From: CAVQBP01 sp963723205
GTDB taxonomy: Bacteria > Bacteroidota > Ignavibacteria > Ignavibacteriales > Ignavibacteriaceae
Direction of reading: 5' to 3'
Length of the DNA stretch: 64,000 nucleotides
NCBI GenBank assembly: GCA_963723205.1
Contig: CAVRQC010000026.1
Location: forward strand, 1 to 64,000
In this document: positions 36,367-45,102 of the stretch, piece after piece
How positions within the stretch are numbered: position 1 is the first letter of the stretch
Layout of the letters: every line of letters starts with the position of its first letter
Translations under genes and position numbers: made by a program
The notes under the pieces: model-generated
The model's database searches: none
Told to the model about the DNA's origin: nothing
The model's input: the letters and a program-made list of their open reading frames with translations, nothing else

Positions 36367-37425
36367 TTATTTCACCAGCAGAAGCTTTTTTGTTGCAGTA
36401 TAGCTGCCCGCTTTCAGTTGATAGAAGTACACACCGCTTGGAACATTAACTGCATTCCAAGTAACCTCAAAGGTCCCAGCAGGTTTTTCTTCATTAACTA
36501 ATGTTGTTACTTCTCTTCCAAGTACATCGTAGATTTTTAAGCTGACCAAACCGAAATCTGAAATTCGAAATCCAATTTTTGTACTTGGATTAAACGGATT
36601 CGGATAGTTTTGATATAATTTAAATTCGTTGACTTTTGCTTGAATATCGTTAATACCAGTAGGGGATTGGGTGATTAATATTTTTTTTGAACCGCGGATA
36701 AAAATTTCTCCGAGACCTAAAGGATTAGTTGTTACAGAAGGCATAATCTCCTGAACAATCCATTGATTTGCTGCAATCCACACAGTATCCGGGATTGTAA
36801 ATAATGAGGAATAACTTCCAAATAAATATACTGAAACATTATAATTAACCACAAATTTTTTACAATTATAATTCTCCGCTTCAATTTGTATATTTTGATC
36901 TGTTACCCGTGTTCCCACGACTTCAAATCTCGCTTTTAATGGTGTCTCTTTATAATTGACAGTTGTATCCAATATATAAATTTGATAGGATTGATTTTCT
37001 GTTTGAGCAAACTTGTAAAAAGAAAACCATCCCTCCTCATCATTAGTATTTATTTTTTTTGATAACATTTGAGAGGAAGATAATGAACCAATCAATGAAT
37101 CAATATTAAGTTTATAATATATATAAGCATCACTTCCTTCTAAAGAAATAAATGTGGAATCAGGCAAAGGATTTAAAGGTGTTGTAAGAGAATGGCTGGC
37201 CATTGATACAATAACATAAGCTGATTTTCCTCTATAATTCTGAGTAACGGCAAACGAATCAACCTGGTAATATGCTGTGGAATCATTTATATTATTAGCA
37301 GAATCTAGGCGAAATATTTTATAATTCCATGTGTATCCGGGAACTGCCGGAAAATAAGTAGAAGCATCCTGCGCATATGAACTGATGCAGAAGAATAACA
37401 ATAAAAGTACAACTAAATTTTTCAT
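36367..37425 (-). CDS. Secreted T9SS cargo protein with type A sorting domain
   Basis: The 352-residue protein has a signal peptide (KNLVVLLLLFFCISSYAQ), a beta-rich unknown mature part (PAVPGYTWNYKIF, YLFGSYSSLFTI), and a C-terminal T9SS type A sorting domain. That domain reads YQNYPNPFNPSTKIGF, LKIYDVLGREVTTLV, AGTFEVTWNA, PSGVYFYQLKAG and ends TATKKLLLVK (about residues 265-352). This directs export through the SprA-type translocon encoded at the right end of the window. The segment GFRISDFGLVS inside the sorting domain is encoded by a short dispersed repeat also seen at 26117-26150. The function of the mature part is not recognised. Confidence 0.85.
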   Translation of the reverse strand: MKNLVVLLLLFFCISSYAQDASTYFPAVPGYTWNYKIFRLDSANNINDSTAYYQVDSFAVTQNYRGKSAYVIVSMASHSLTTPLNPLPDSTFISLEGSDAYIYYKLNIDSLIGSLSSSQMLSKKINTNDEEGWFSFYKFAQTENQSYQIYILDTTVNYKETPLKARFEVVGTRVTDQNIQIEAENYNCKKFVVNYNVSVYLFGSYSSLFTIPDTVWIAANQWIVQEIMPSVTTNPLGLGEIFIRGSKKILITQSPTGINDIQAKVNEFKLYQNYPNPFNPSTKIGFRISDFGLVSLKIYDVLGREVTTLVNEEKPAGTFEVTWNAVNVPSGVYFYQLKAGSYTATKKLLLVK

Positions 37426-37497
37426 ACCGACCTCTTTTTTAATTTAAGCAAAATTTCGTTTTAACTACTATTGTGATATAATGCACCTCATTATTTC

Positions 37498-37680
37498 CTA
37501 TTCTTTTGATTTTTTCAAAATTTCAAACTTTTTCCTAATTACTTTGTTTGTACTATTCATGATCATAAGCATACTAACGATTTCAATAAAGCCGGGAAGA
37601 TTTGTTGATGTTAGTAAACCTAAAAGCCAAAACATGATTATAATTAGTCCTAATACATAACTCAAAGTATAAAACACCAT
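37498..37680 (-). CDS. Very small membrane protein
   Basis: The 60-residue frame has one or two hydrophobic helices (VFYTLSYVLGLIIIMFWLLGLLT, IEIVSMLMIM) and a basic tail (NKVIRKKFEILKKSKE). It starts 72 bp upstream of the T9SS cargo gene on the same strand. There is no family recognition, so it may be real or a chance open frame. Confidence 0.4.
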   Translation of the reverse strand: MVFYTLSYVLGLIIIMFWLLGLLTSTNLPGFIEIVSMLMIMNSTNKVIRKKFEILKKSKE

Positions 37681-38070
37681 TTTTCACTTAATTATTAAAT
37701 ATTATGTGTATAGAGGCCTAAAATAATCGAATAGATTAATATTATTATTCGTGATATATATAAGAAGATTTCATATAAAAAAATATAATCCTAAGGATTG
37801 AAAAAGGGATTAATACCTTTTAGTAAAAAATCAATATTCGATTCCTGATCACTTATTTATATTTTTCATTTTAACTTTTACAGTAAGAAAGAATTCCTAA
37901 ACCCACTTAACATAAACAAGAGCATCAGGTCACCTGCCCCGCCCAAATTTCTGATTTAAATATGGCTATTGTAATATTTGGCGGGGACTAGAAATTATCA
38001 GCCAGATTTACAACTTGTCTGCCTCTGGCAGATAAGGCAAACTATAGTACATAATAAACATCTTTACTAA

Positions 38071-38277
38071 CATTTGCTGCATGGTCCGGATAGAAGCGGA
38101 ATAGAAAAAATATCAGGTGAAAATTGGAATAAGATTTATTTTAATTGGATGAGGAATTGAAAGATATCGTTGAGATTATTAAAGATCTGCAATATAGGTG
38201 TAGATGTATATTTAAATGTTAATAATCACTATGAGGAGGGGTGTGCCGATGACGATTGAGAAAGGTACATAAATTAT
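38071..38277 (+). pseudogene. Relic of a DUF72 protein (TIM-barrel family)
   Basis: Successive frames encode LLHGPDRSGIEKISGENWNKIYFNW, then DEELKDIVEIIKDL, then VDVYLNVNNHYEEGCA, and finally PMTIEK. These are, in order, the C-terminal landmarks of DUF72 (HG.....W, EL..I..II..L, V-Y-x-x-x-N-N-H-Y-x-G-x-A-P). At least three frame changes in 200 bp and the loss of the first two thirds show an old relic. Confidence 0.65.
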
Positions 38278-38594
38278 TATAACCAAATATATTTTATTAA
38301 ATTATTTTATTAAACTTAAGGAGTTTATATGATTTTTGCTTTTTCTAAAAACTCTCTCAAGAATTTTTAATTAAATTTTTTGTTGTATATGTAAACCTTC
38401 AGGTAAATCCAAACTATTTAATTTTCTGATTGCTTTCGAATTGCTGCATCCTTTGGAATTACTTCTGAAGATCTAGCAAGAATGACTCCGGTTGAAAAGC
38501 TGCATGCCTTGATTCAGGTGTGACTTCTATTTATATTTAGATCATTCTGGAGGCTTATTGTTTTTTGCCCTGTGACTGATTATATTTTTTTACC
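38278..38594. other. Intergenic remnants: micro-ORF with strong ribosome-binding site and coding scrap
   Basis: AAGGAG at about 38318 precedes a 13-codon frame (38329-38370, MIFAFSKNSLKNF). Further on, near 38440-38520, a frame reads TSEDLARMTPVEKLHALIQV before a TGA. Both look like the surviving start and end of a deleted gene. No family recognised. Confidence 0.35.
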
Positions 38595-39125
38595 ATGAAA
38601 AAAATCTTTACAGCGGTCTCAATCTCGTTACTGATTATTCTTATCAGTTTAAACAGCGGATGCGATGGAGGAATTTCACCCACTTCCGCCAATAATTCAC
38701 TTCAGCAAGCAGGATTCAGCGGTACAATTACATTTATGGGCACGTGGCCGGATTCAGTTACGGGGACATATCTCGTTGTTTTTCAGAACGAACTAAAATC
38801 ACTTTCAGACTTCAATATTCTTAATATTAAGTATGTAAGTATTGAAATACCTTTTGGTTTAACTACATTTAATTACAGTTCGCTTGATTCGGCTTATCTG
38901 CCCCAGCAAGGCCATCTAGCCGATGGAGAATACGAGTATGTTGCAGTTGCACAATTAACATCTCCGACTATTTCCGTAAACAGGAAAGACTGGAGAGTTG
39001 CCGGCGTTTACTATGCAAACAATGATTATTCACATCCCGGAAAACTAGTAATTCCGCCGGATACTTATGTAAGAAATATTAATATTATTTGCGATTTTAA
39101 TAATCCGCCGCCTCAGCCGCCGTAA
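38595..39125 (+). CDS. Hypothetical lipoprotein
   Basis: The 176-residue protein has a lipoprotein signal peptide (IFTAVSISLLIILISLNSGC, lipobox Cys near residue 23). It is followed by a beta-sandwich-like sequence (GFSGTITFMGTWPDSVTGTYLVVFQ, LADGEYEYVAVAQL, RVAGVYYANN, GKLVIPPDTYVRNINIICDFNNPPPQPP). The G-x-I-x-F and V-A-x-x-Y patterns suggest an Ig/transthyretin-like fold. It is followed by a TonB-dependent receptor gene 121 bp downstream on the same strand and may be its surface partner. Function unassigned. Confidence 0.6.
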   Translation: MKKIFTAVSISLLIILISLNSGCDGGISPTSANNSLQQAGFSGTITFMGTWPDSVTGTYLVVFQNELKSLSDFNILNIKYVSIEIPFGLTTFNYSSLDSAYLPQQGHLADGEYEYVAVAQLTSPTISVNRKDWRVAGVYYANNDYSHPGKLVIPPDTYVRNINIICDFNNPPPQPP

Positions 39126-39246
39126 GAGAGATGAGAATATTTAGGAATTTTTTATTAAATGTACAAAAATTAGAACACAGCTTACACTGATCGGCAAGGA
39201 TAAAAATAGAATAAATTATTTTTATGTAAAAAAATTTGAATAGGTA

Positions 39247-41415
39247 ATGAAATATATTTTAATCCTGTTTCTTTTATTATTTAATTCATTTTACATTTTT
39301 GCTCAGACTTACAGCATAAGCGGAGTTGTAAAAGATGAAGACGGCAAACCACTGATAGGAACGAATGTGGTAATAACCGGTACTGGTCGTGGTGCTGCCA
39401 CAGATGAAAACGGTAAATACGAAATAAATAATCTGGACCCGGGAAGCTATACTCTCGAATTTTCAATGATGGGGTACAACAGTGTAACAATAACCGGTAA
39501 AAAAATTACAAACAGTTCTGTTACGGTTAATGTTCGCATGATTCACGGGATAATCCAAACAAATCAGGAAGTAGTTGTAACGGCAGAAAAATATGAGCAG
39601 AAAATTTCTGACCTTCCGGTAAGTGCAACGGTAATTCCTTCAAGAGAATTTTCAGAAAAATATTTTAAGTCTTTAAGCGATGCATTAAGGTTTGCCCCTG
39701 GCGTACAGATGGTTGGTGACCAAGTAAGTATCCGGGGCTCTAGCGGGTATAGCAGGGGCGCAGGTACAAGAGTGCTTGTCGAGATAGATGGTTTTCCAAT
39801 TTACTCGGGAGACACAGGTGAAATTACTTGGGAGATAATCCCGGTTACGGAAATTGATAGGGTCGAAATTATTAAGGGTCCTGCAAGTTCTCTTTACGGA
39901 TCAACTGCTTTGGGCGGAGTTATAAATGTTATTACAAAAGATATATCCAATAATTCCAGAACTTACATCAAGACAGGCATCGGAATTTACAGCAAACCAT
40001 ATTACAGTGAATGGGACTGGTCATCAAAAACTAGAACATACAACACTCTTACCCTTTCGCATACAAACAGGTTCGGTAAGTTCGGCTTTACAGCCGCACT
40101 TACAAGGCTAAACGATATGAGCTACGAGAAGGGAGCTTATTCAACAAGATACGTTGGATATTTGAAAACCGTTTATAATTTTTCCCCCACATCATCTCTT
40201 TCTTTCTTTGCAAATTCATTAAATGAGACCCAGGGAGATTGGGTATTCTGGAAAGATCTTCAGAATGCGCTAATTCCAATAAATGATTATGGCCAAAATG
40301 TCACTTCAGAACGTTACATGCTCGGTATGAAGTATAATAATATTGTGAGCGAAAACTTTTCATTTGATTTGAAGGGAAGCTTTTATAAAATTTTCTGGTA
40401 TGATAATACCAGAGCAAGAAATGCATCTTATGCCGATATTTACAGACTGGAGGGTCAATCAAATCTTCTTTTAACCGATAAGATTGTTCTTGTTACCGGC
40501 TTTGACGGTTTCGGCGCATTGGTTAATTCAAATGTTTTTGGAAAGCCGTCTGGCGGCGGGCTGGGTGTTTATTTCCAGATCGATTTTAAAGTTGATTCAT
40601 CCTTAACATTAACAACAGGCGCAAGGCTTGATTTTGCCAAGCTCGATACGCTTAAACCTGTTGCCGCTGCCGCTCCAAAACTAGGTCTAAATTACAAGCT
40701 CACCAAAAATCTGATTTTAAGAAGTTCATTCGGAACCGGGTTCAGAGCGCCCTCGCTAGCTGAAGTTTTTACTTCAGCTGCATTCACCGCCGGTATTAAT
40801 TTTAAGCAAAATCCGAAATTAAAACCGGAAAAAAATATCAGTTTTGAAGTTGGTGCCAACTATCAGCCTTTCAGCCAGCTGAGTTTTGATGCTGCACTGT
40901 TCAGAACGGAGTATTATGATTTCATCCAGTGGGCCGTTGATGTTGACGGTGAAGCATTTTTTGCAAACGTGCAGAGGGCAAGAATTGAGGGTGCTGAGTT
41001 AAATATAAATTCCGGAATGTTCAGCAATCATCTTTCTTTTAAATTGAATTACACATATCTCTGGGCAAGAGATATTCAACAGCATATAGCACTTAAATAC
41101 AGGCCTCGCCATCAGCTTACCGCAAACATTTCTCTCAACCTGGCAGATTTTGAACTTGGCTCCGACTTCCGCTACTGGAGCAAAGTTGAGCAAATGGATT
41201 TCGAGCTTGCTGATCTCGGAATTATTCCTGACGGAAGGGTAAGAGTCCCGGTTTACGTTCTTGATTTTAGAGCCGGATACAATTTCTCTGATCTTGGTTT
41301 CCCCGCCAGAATATTCTTTAATGTGAATAACGCCCTCAACTACAATTATGTTGAACTCATCGGTAATATTGCTCCAATCAGGAATTTTTCTTTATCTACA
41401 GAATTTTTATTCTGA
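39247..41415 (+). CDS. TonB-dependent receptor with CarboxypepD_reg domain
   Basis: The 722-residue protein has a signal peptide (ILILFLLLFNSFYIFAQ) and an N-terminal carboxypeptidase-regulatory-like domain (SISGVVKDEDGKPLIGTNVVITGTG, SYTLEFSMMGY). The plug follows (EVVVTAEKYEQKISDLPVSATVIPS, LRFAPGVQMVGDQVSIRGSSGYSRGAGTRVLVEIDGFP, EIIKGPASSLYGSTALGGVINVIT), then a barrel that ends RIFFNVNNALNYNYVELIGN and a terminal strand FSLSTEFLF. The plug is of the BtuB/FecA-like kind. The ligand cannot be told from sequence. A lipoprotein gene precedes it. Full length. Confidence 0.93.
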   Translation: MKYILILFLLLFNSFYIFAQTYSISGVVKDEDGKPLIGTNVVITGTGRGAATDENGKYEINNLDPGSYTLEFSMMGYNSVTITGKKITNSSVTVNVRMIHGIIQTNQEVVVTAEKYEQKISDLPVSATVIPSREFSEKYFKSLSDALRFAPGVQMVGDQVSIRGSSGYSRGAGTRVLVEIDGFPIYSGDTGEITWEIIPVTEIDRVEIIKGPASSLYGSTALGGVINVITKDISNNSRTYIKTGIGIYSKPYYSEWDWSSKTRTYNTLTLSHTNRFGKFGFTAALTRLNDMSYEKGAYSTRYVGYLKTVYNFSPTSSLSFFANSLNETQGDWVFWKDLQNALIPINDYGQNVTSERYMLGMKYNNIVSENFSFDLKGSFYKIFWYDNTRARNASYADIYRLEGQSNLLLTDKIVLVTGFDGFGALVNSNVFGKPSGGGLGVYFQIDFKVDSSLTLTTGARLDFAKLDTLKPVAAAAPKLGLNYKLTKNLILRSSFGTGFRAPSLAEVFTSAAFTAGINFKQNPKLKPEKNISFEVGANYQPFSQLSFDAALFRTEYYDFIQWAVDVDGEAFFANVQRARIEGAELNINSGMFSNHLSFKLNYTYLWARDIQQHIALKYRPRHQLTANISLNLADFELGSDFRYWSKVEQMDFELADLGIIPDGRVRVPVYVLDFRAGYNFSDLGFPARIFFNVNNALNYNYVELIGNIAPIRNFSLSTEFLF

Positions 41416-41493
41416 CAGAAGCCGCATAGTATTATGATTAAAGTAGTCTCATTTAATCCTATAATTTAAATCCGGTTAGTAGAATAAAAAAAA

Positions 41494-41775
41494 CTATTGA
41501 CCAAACCAATCTCTATGAAAGTGTTGAAAAATCTCAGCTGCATCTAAAATATAGGCGATCCATAATATTCCTAAGCTAGTACTTGTAATATAACATCGTC
41601 TTCCTTTTTCATTAAACATGTTTTTATTTACTGACCATAAGCCTTTGGTATTGAAAATGACATTCATACGTTGGTCCGAATATTCTTCGAGTAATTTTTT
41701 GGAAGCTAATACCTGGAGAAGTTCGCTTGTAAAAAATATAGAGAAAAAGACAATTAGTGGAACCAGGTATCTCAT
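41494..41775 (-). CDS. Small membrane protein, unknown
   Basis: The 93-residue frame has an N-terminal helix (LVPLIVFFSIFFTSELLQVLA, about 4-24) and a second hydrophobic segment (SLGILWIAYILDAAEIF, about 67-83). Between them it reads EYSDQRMNVIFNTKGLWSVN. The reverse strand opens opposite the TonB receptor. No family recognised; moderate doubt that it is expressed. Confidence 0.4.
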   Translation of the reverse strand: MRYLVPLIVFFSIFFTSELLQVLASKKLLEEYSDQRMNVIFNTKGLWSVNKNMFNEKGRRCYITSTSLGILWIAYILDAAEIFQHFHRDWFGQ

Positions 41776-41892
41776 TATGACTACTCCTCGTTTTGTTCGT
41801 TAATTACCAACTAATTTTGATGACGGTTTCAATTTATAATCAAATGATTATTTTTTAAAGGAATTATTTTAAAAGAAAATTTTTTACTAATT

Positions 41893-41947
41893 AGGTTTGC
41901 TGAAAAAGAGATGGAGGAGAAGATTAGGAGGATGGGGAGGGAGAACT
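41893..41947 (+). repeat. Copy A of a 55-bp repeat encoding an EKEMEEKIRRMGRE peptide
   Basis: About 55 bp (GAGATGG..GAGAAGATTAGGAGGATGG core) match 43666-43721 with a few substitutions and a one-base indel. In copy A the peptide frame ends in TAG after GREN. The surrounding region 41776-42128 has no other feature except a TATCTTTG box at 42090-42097, about 32 bp before the mscS start. Confidence 0.55.
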
Positions 41948-42128
41948 AGCTTGTTGATGATAGTGCAAAAAGACTAATAACTTTTTCTAAAAAGAATCGG
42001 ACAAAATACAATAAAAATATACTCCCAAAAAAACCTCACTATATTTGTTAAAAATCGCATAAAATAAAACCTGTCTATCTTAAAATGCTTATCTTTGTAA
42101 TAAAGATAATTTAATTTAGCAAAATTGC

Positions 42129-43349
42129 ATGCATGATTTTTTTGATAAGATTGTTCATTGGTTTCAGAGTTATCCTATCCTTTACGATAACCTGAAGTTT
42201 ATAGGTGTCTTTGGTTTATCAGTAGTATCTTACTTTATTTTAAGGCGTACCGTTTACATAATCGTCAAAACGATTACTGCTAAAACAAAAACTAAAATAG
42301 ACAATCTTGTCTTTAATGAAAAACTGATAAGACGCATTTCAATTATTGCTCCCGTTTTTGTACTTAATAGATTTTCTTACCTTCTTCCCCAATTCAAAAA
42401 TGAAATAGAAATATTATCATTAATACTCATAGTATTAATGTTAATGCTAATAGCCGGATCGTTTCTAACTTCTTACAATGATGTTTACGAACGTTTAGGT
42501 AAAAGTGCTGATCGCCCGATTAAAGGTTACTTGCAAGTTACAAAAATATTTATCTATTTCTTTGGTGCAATTTTTATAATTGGAATTATTACCGGGCAAA
42601 ATGTTTGGAATTTATTTGCTGGTCTTGCAGCTGCTTCCGCTTTAGTCCTTCTCATTTTTAGGGATACAATACTTTCTTTTGTCGCAAGTGTCCAGATAAG
42701 TTCATACGATCTCATACGGAAAAGGGATTGGATTGAGATGAAAAAATACGGAGCCGACGGAGATGTTATTGATATTTCTCTGAATGTGATCAAAGTTCAA
42801 AACTGGGATAAAACGATTGTTGTCATTCCAACGTACAAACTGCTTGATGAGTCATTTATTAATTGGCGTGGAATGCAAATGACGGGAAGCAGAAGAATCA
42901 AACGCTCAATATTAATTGATGTAAACAGTGTTAAGTTCTGTGATGAGGAAATGTTGAATAGATTCAAAGAATATCAGTTAATTTCAGAATATCTTGAAAC
43001 GAAGACTGAGGAAATAAAAAAACATAATATTGAAAAGAATGTTGACGAAACACAATTAATCAATGGGAGAAGATTAACTAATCTTGGCACATTCAGAATC
43101 TACCTGGAAAATTATTTGAAACAAAGACAGGATGTGAATACAGGATTAACTTTTATGGTTCGTCATCTAGATCCAACTCCTACAGGAATCCCTATTGAAG
43201 TTTATGTTTTTGCTGCAACAACAGACTGGGTAAGATATGAAGGAATTCAGGCTGATATCTTTGATCATATTTTTGCTGTCGTTCCATTATTTGATCTAAA
43301 AGTATTTCAGACTCCAAGCGGGACCGATTTCAGGTCTTTGAAAGAATAG
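42129..43349 (+). CDS. MscS-family mechanosensitive channel (YbdG/YnaI-like large type)
   Basis: The 406-residue protein has five predicted membrane helices (about 23-45, 75-90, 95-115, 140-160 and 165-182). The pore-lining third helix carries the A/G-rich AGLAAASALVLLIFRDTILSFVASVQI, followed by the cytoplasmic beta domain typical of MscS: DRPIKGYLQV, RKRDWIEMKKYGADGDVIDISLNVIKVQNWDKTIVVIPTYKLLDESFINWRGM. The C-terminal alpha/beta part (GLTFMVRHLDPTPTGIPIEVYVFAAT) matches the YbdG/MscM group. It protects against hypo-osmotic shock in the inner membrane. A TATCTTTG box at 42090-42097 could be its promoter. No operon partner. Confidence 0.93.
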   Translation: MHDFFDKIVHWFQSYPILYDNLKFIGVFGLSVVSYFILRRTVYIIVKTITAKTKTKIDNLVFNEKLIRRISIIAPVFVLNRFSYLLPQFKNEIEILSLILIVLMLMLIAGSFLTSYNDVYERLGKSADRPIKGYLQVTKIFIYFFGAIFIIGIITGQNVWNLFAGLAAASALVLLIFRDTILSFVASVQISSYDLIRKRDWIEMKKYGADGDVIDISLNVIKVQNWDKTIVVIPTYKLLDESFINWRGMQMTGSRRIKRSILIDVNSVKFCDEEMLNRFKEYQLISEYLETKTEEIKKHNIEKNVDETQLINGRRLTNLGTFRIYLENYLKQRQDVNTGLTFMVRHLDPTPTGIPIEVYVFAATTDWVRYEGIQADIFDHIFAVVPLFDLKVFQTPSGTDFRSLKE

Positions 43350-43594
43350 CCCTCACAAAATTTACTCATATTAACCTTACTGTTTATTTGGTTTATTATA
43401 CCATTCAAAGAAAGATTTGAATATCTCTTAAAATGAAATTATGTCTTCAGCCCAACGACTTTGCTTCTACTAAGAAGAGAAATTGCCCAATTTTTCAACA
43501 AAACTCTTTACAATTACATACAACTTTTGATAAACATTTCAAATTATTTTGAATAAAAATTATTTCCAACAAAAATCTTTAAATAATCTAGTAA

Positions 43595-43834
43595 TTGCAG
43601 AATGTAAATTTTTGTGTTTTTCAAAAAAGAGGATTGATTATATTTGATGAAGTTTTGGAAGAAGTAGGTGTGCTGAAAGAAGAGATGGATGAGAAGATTA
43701 GGAGGATGGGGAGGGATAATCAGCTCAATATTTTTAATTTTGTCTTATTAAAAAAAATTTTTCGAAAATTTGAGGTATTTATGAATGAACACATAGAACA
43801 AGAATTAACAATTTTTTTATTAATTCAAAAATAA
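43595..43834 (+). pseudogene. Fragment containing copy B of the 55-bp repeat
   Basis: The frame (79 codons, TTG start, GLIIFDEVLEEVGVLKEEMDEKIRRMGRDNQLNIFNFVLLKKIF) is coiled-coil-like and helical, with a hydrophobic end. Copy B of the 41893 repeat supplies the middle. Neither fragment gives a complete recognisable domain. It reads as the N-terminal piece of an unknown helical protein that was duplicated and then decayed. Confidence 0.4.
43666..43721 (+). repeat. Copy B of the 55-bp repeat
   Basis: Partner of 41893-41947, 1.77 kb away in the same orientation. The match continues through GGAGGGATAA versus GGAGGGAGAA and then diverges. Confidence 0.55.
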
Positions 43835-44186
43835 CAAAACATCTTAGAAAAACATGGCGATCTTCCCGTTTATGATTGGATTGGTGATTTTGAAAATGAA
43901 ATTAAACATGATGTAAATTTTCAACTAGAAATCCGGAGTGCTGATGGAGCTCTACCGAAAAGATTATTGTTGTAAATCAGGAATAGCTACCACCTCAATA
44001 TCAAATTTCTTACAAAGTAATTCCATCTCACAGTCAGGTTTTCTAAAAATTGCTACTGTCTTAATTGATTTTGGTTATTATCTTTTCATTATTTCCCAGT
44101 TGAAAAATGCTTGTCCCATCAATTACATCCCAAGTCGATGTGATTTAGTATGAATGATAATTATATCCTTATCTTTAAAATCATAA
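43835..44186. other. Region of small coding scraps
   Basis: No intact gene is seen. On the forward strand ILEKHGDLPVYDWIGDF reads for about 40 codons from about 43840. On the reverse strand, 44058-43964 reads KPDCEMELLCKKFDIEVVAIPDLQQ before a TAA. Both look like C-terminal scraps of unrelated genes. Confidence 0.35.
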
Positions 44187-44756
44187 TTACCACCATATAT
44201 AAGTATTGATATCTGCATTCATACATTTGTTGATACTTTCAGTTGTAGGTATAGCGCCAGTCCAACCTGTGTTAATACTAAGACTAGCTGGTGGGTTGCC
44301 GCTATTTATCAAATAATCTGTCATCCAGACTTCTTTCCCTTTACTTCCAGTACGCGTATAATTTTCAATCATCCCACCATAAATATGCGCCAATTATTGA
44401 AATGTTTGCAGAAGATGTGGGATCGTTTAATATATCATCTGAAATTGATGATTAAAAATTGCAGATTCAGAAGCAATAATTTTAGTCACGATTACAGGTG
44501 CAATTTCTTTTACGAACCTTAACATTTGTGAGGCATTCCAATCACAAGATTTATAGTTTACTGTAACATCGGGTTCATTTTGTACAGAGATATCATGCAG
44601 AGGAACACCATTTTCAGACATATAATCGACAAAAGATTTTAAGTGTTCGGCATTAGAGGCATACGGAGTATCATTAAGTCTGCCACCTTCTGTATTCTTG
44701 TTCGTTTTCATCCAGGCAAGGGGTGACCATGGTGATGTAATTATTGTTACTACCAT
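44187..44756 (-). pseudogene. Relic of a GH30 glycoside hydrolase (xylanase/glucosylceramidase clan)
   Basis: Reading the reverse strand, the fragments run in family order. First SPWSPLAWMKTN, then GGRLNDTPYA, LKSFVDYMSENGVPLHDISVQNEPDV (with the acid/base Glu of GH30 in QNEP) and CDWNASQMLRFVKE. A frame change near 44440 leads to SDDILNDP, and a second near 44393 to AHIYGG, KGKEVWMTDYLINSG (nucleophile region), TGWTGAIPTTESINKCMNADINTYIWW and a stop. The start, the ends and at least two frames are lost. It belongs to the carbohydrate-degrading theme of the 1.5-16 kb region. Confidence 0.8.
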
Positions 44757-44947
44757 TGAATAAGCTAATTTTGAAGAAGAATGTTAAGACTAAATTCACT
44801 TGTGTCCGAAGGTACACGAAGACAAAGAATTGAAAAAATATTAATACTGGCTTATTTTTGTGCTATGAGCATTCATGATAAACCTCCGGTCTGGTTATTG
44901 CTGGCTCTCGGAACATCTAAAAAGGATATTGCACGAACTATTTCCTT

Positions 44948-45094
44948 ATAATTTTAAGCTGGTAACAGATGTTACGGGCAGCAGTTTGTTGATCTCCTAA
45001 AATTAACTGAAAGGTATTGTGCAGTCTACCAGACGCTTCGTAATCTACCGGCAATGAAGGTTACTATAATTAAATAATTAAATATTGCGGAAAG
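44948..45094 (+). pseudogene. Relic of an osmC 3' end and downstream sequence
   Basis: Starting at AATTTTAAGCTGGTAACAG the DNA resembles the last 150 bp of osmC (34110-34268). It encodes FKLVTDV, then after a one-base shift LLKLTERYCAVYQTLRNLPAMKVT. The similarity continues past the osmC stop (AATAATTAAATATTGC.GAAAGAA). It runs to within 8 bp of the methyltransferase start, so the duplicated block is attached to that gene. Confidence 0.75.
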
Positions 45095-45102
45095 AACTTT
45101 AA

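Noticed and set aside
43938..44153. Forward frame of 71 codons with MLMELYRKDYCCKSG
   Set aside because: It lies opposite a better reverse-strand scrap and has no start signal or family.
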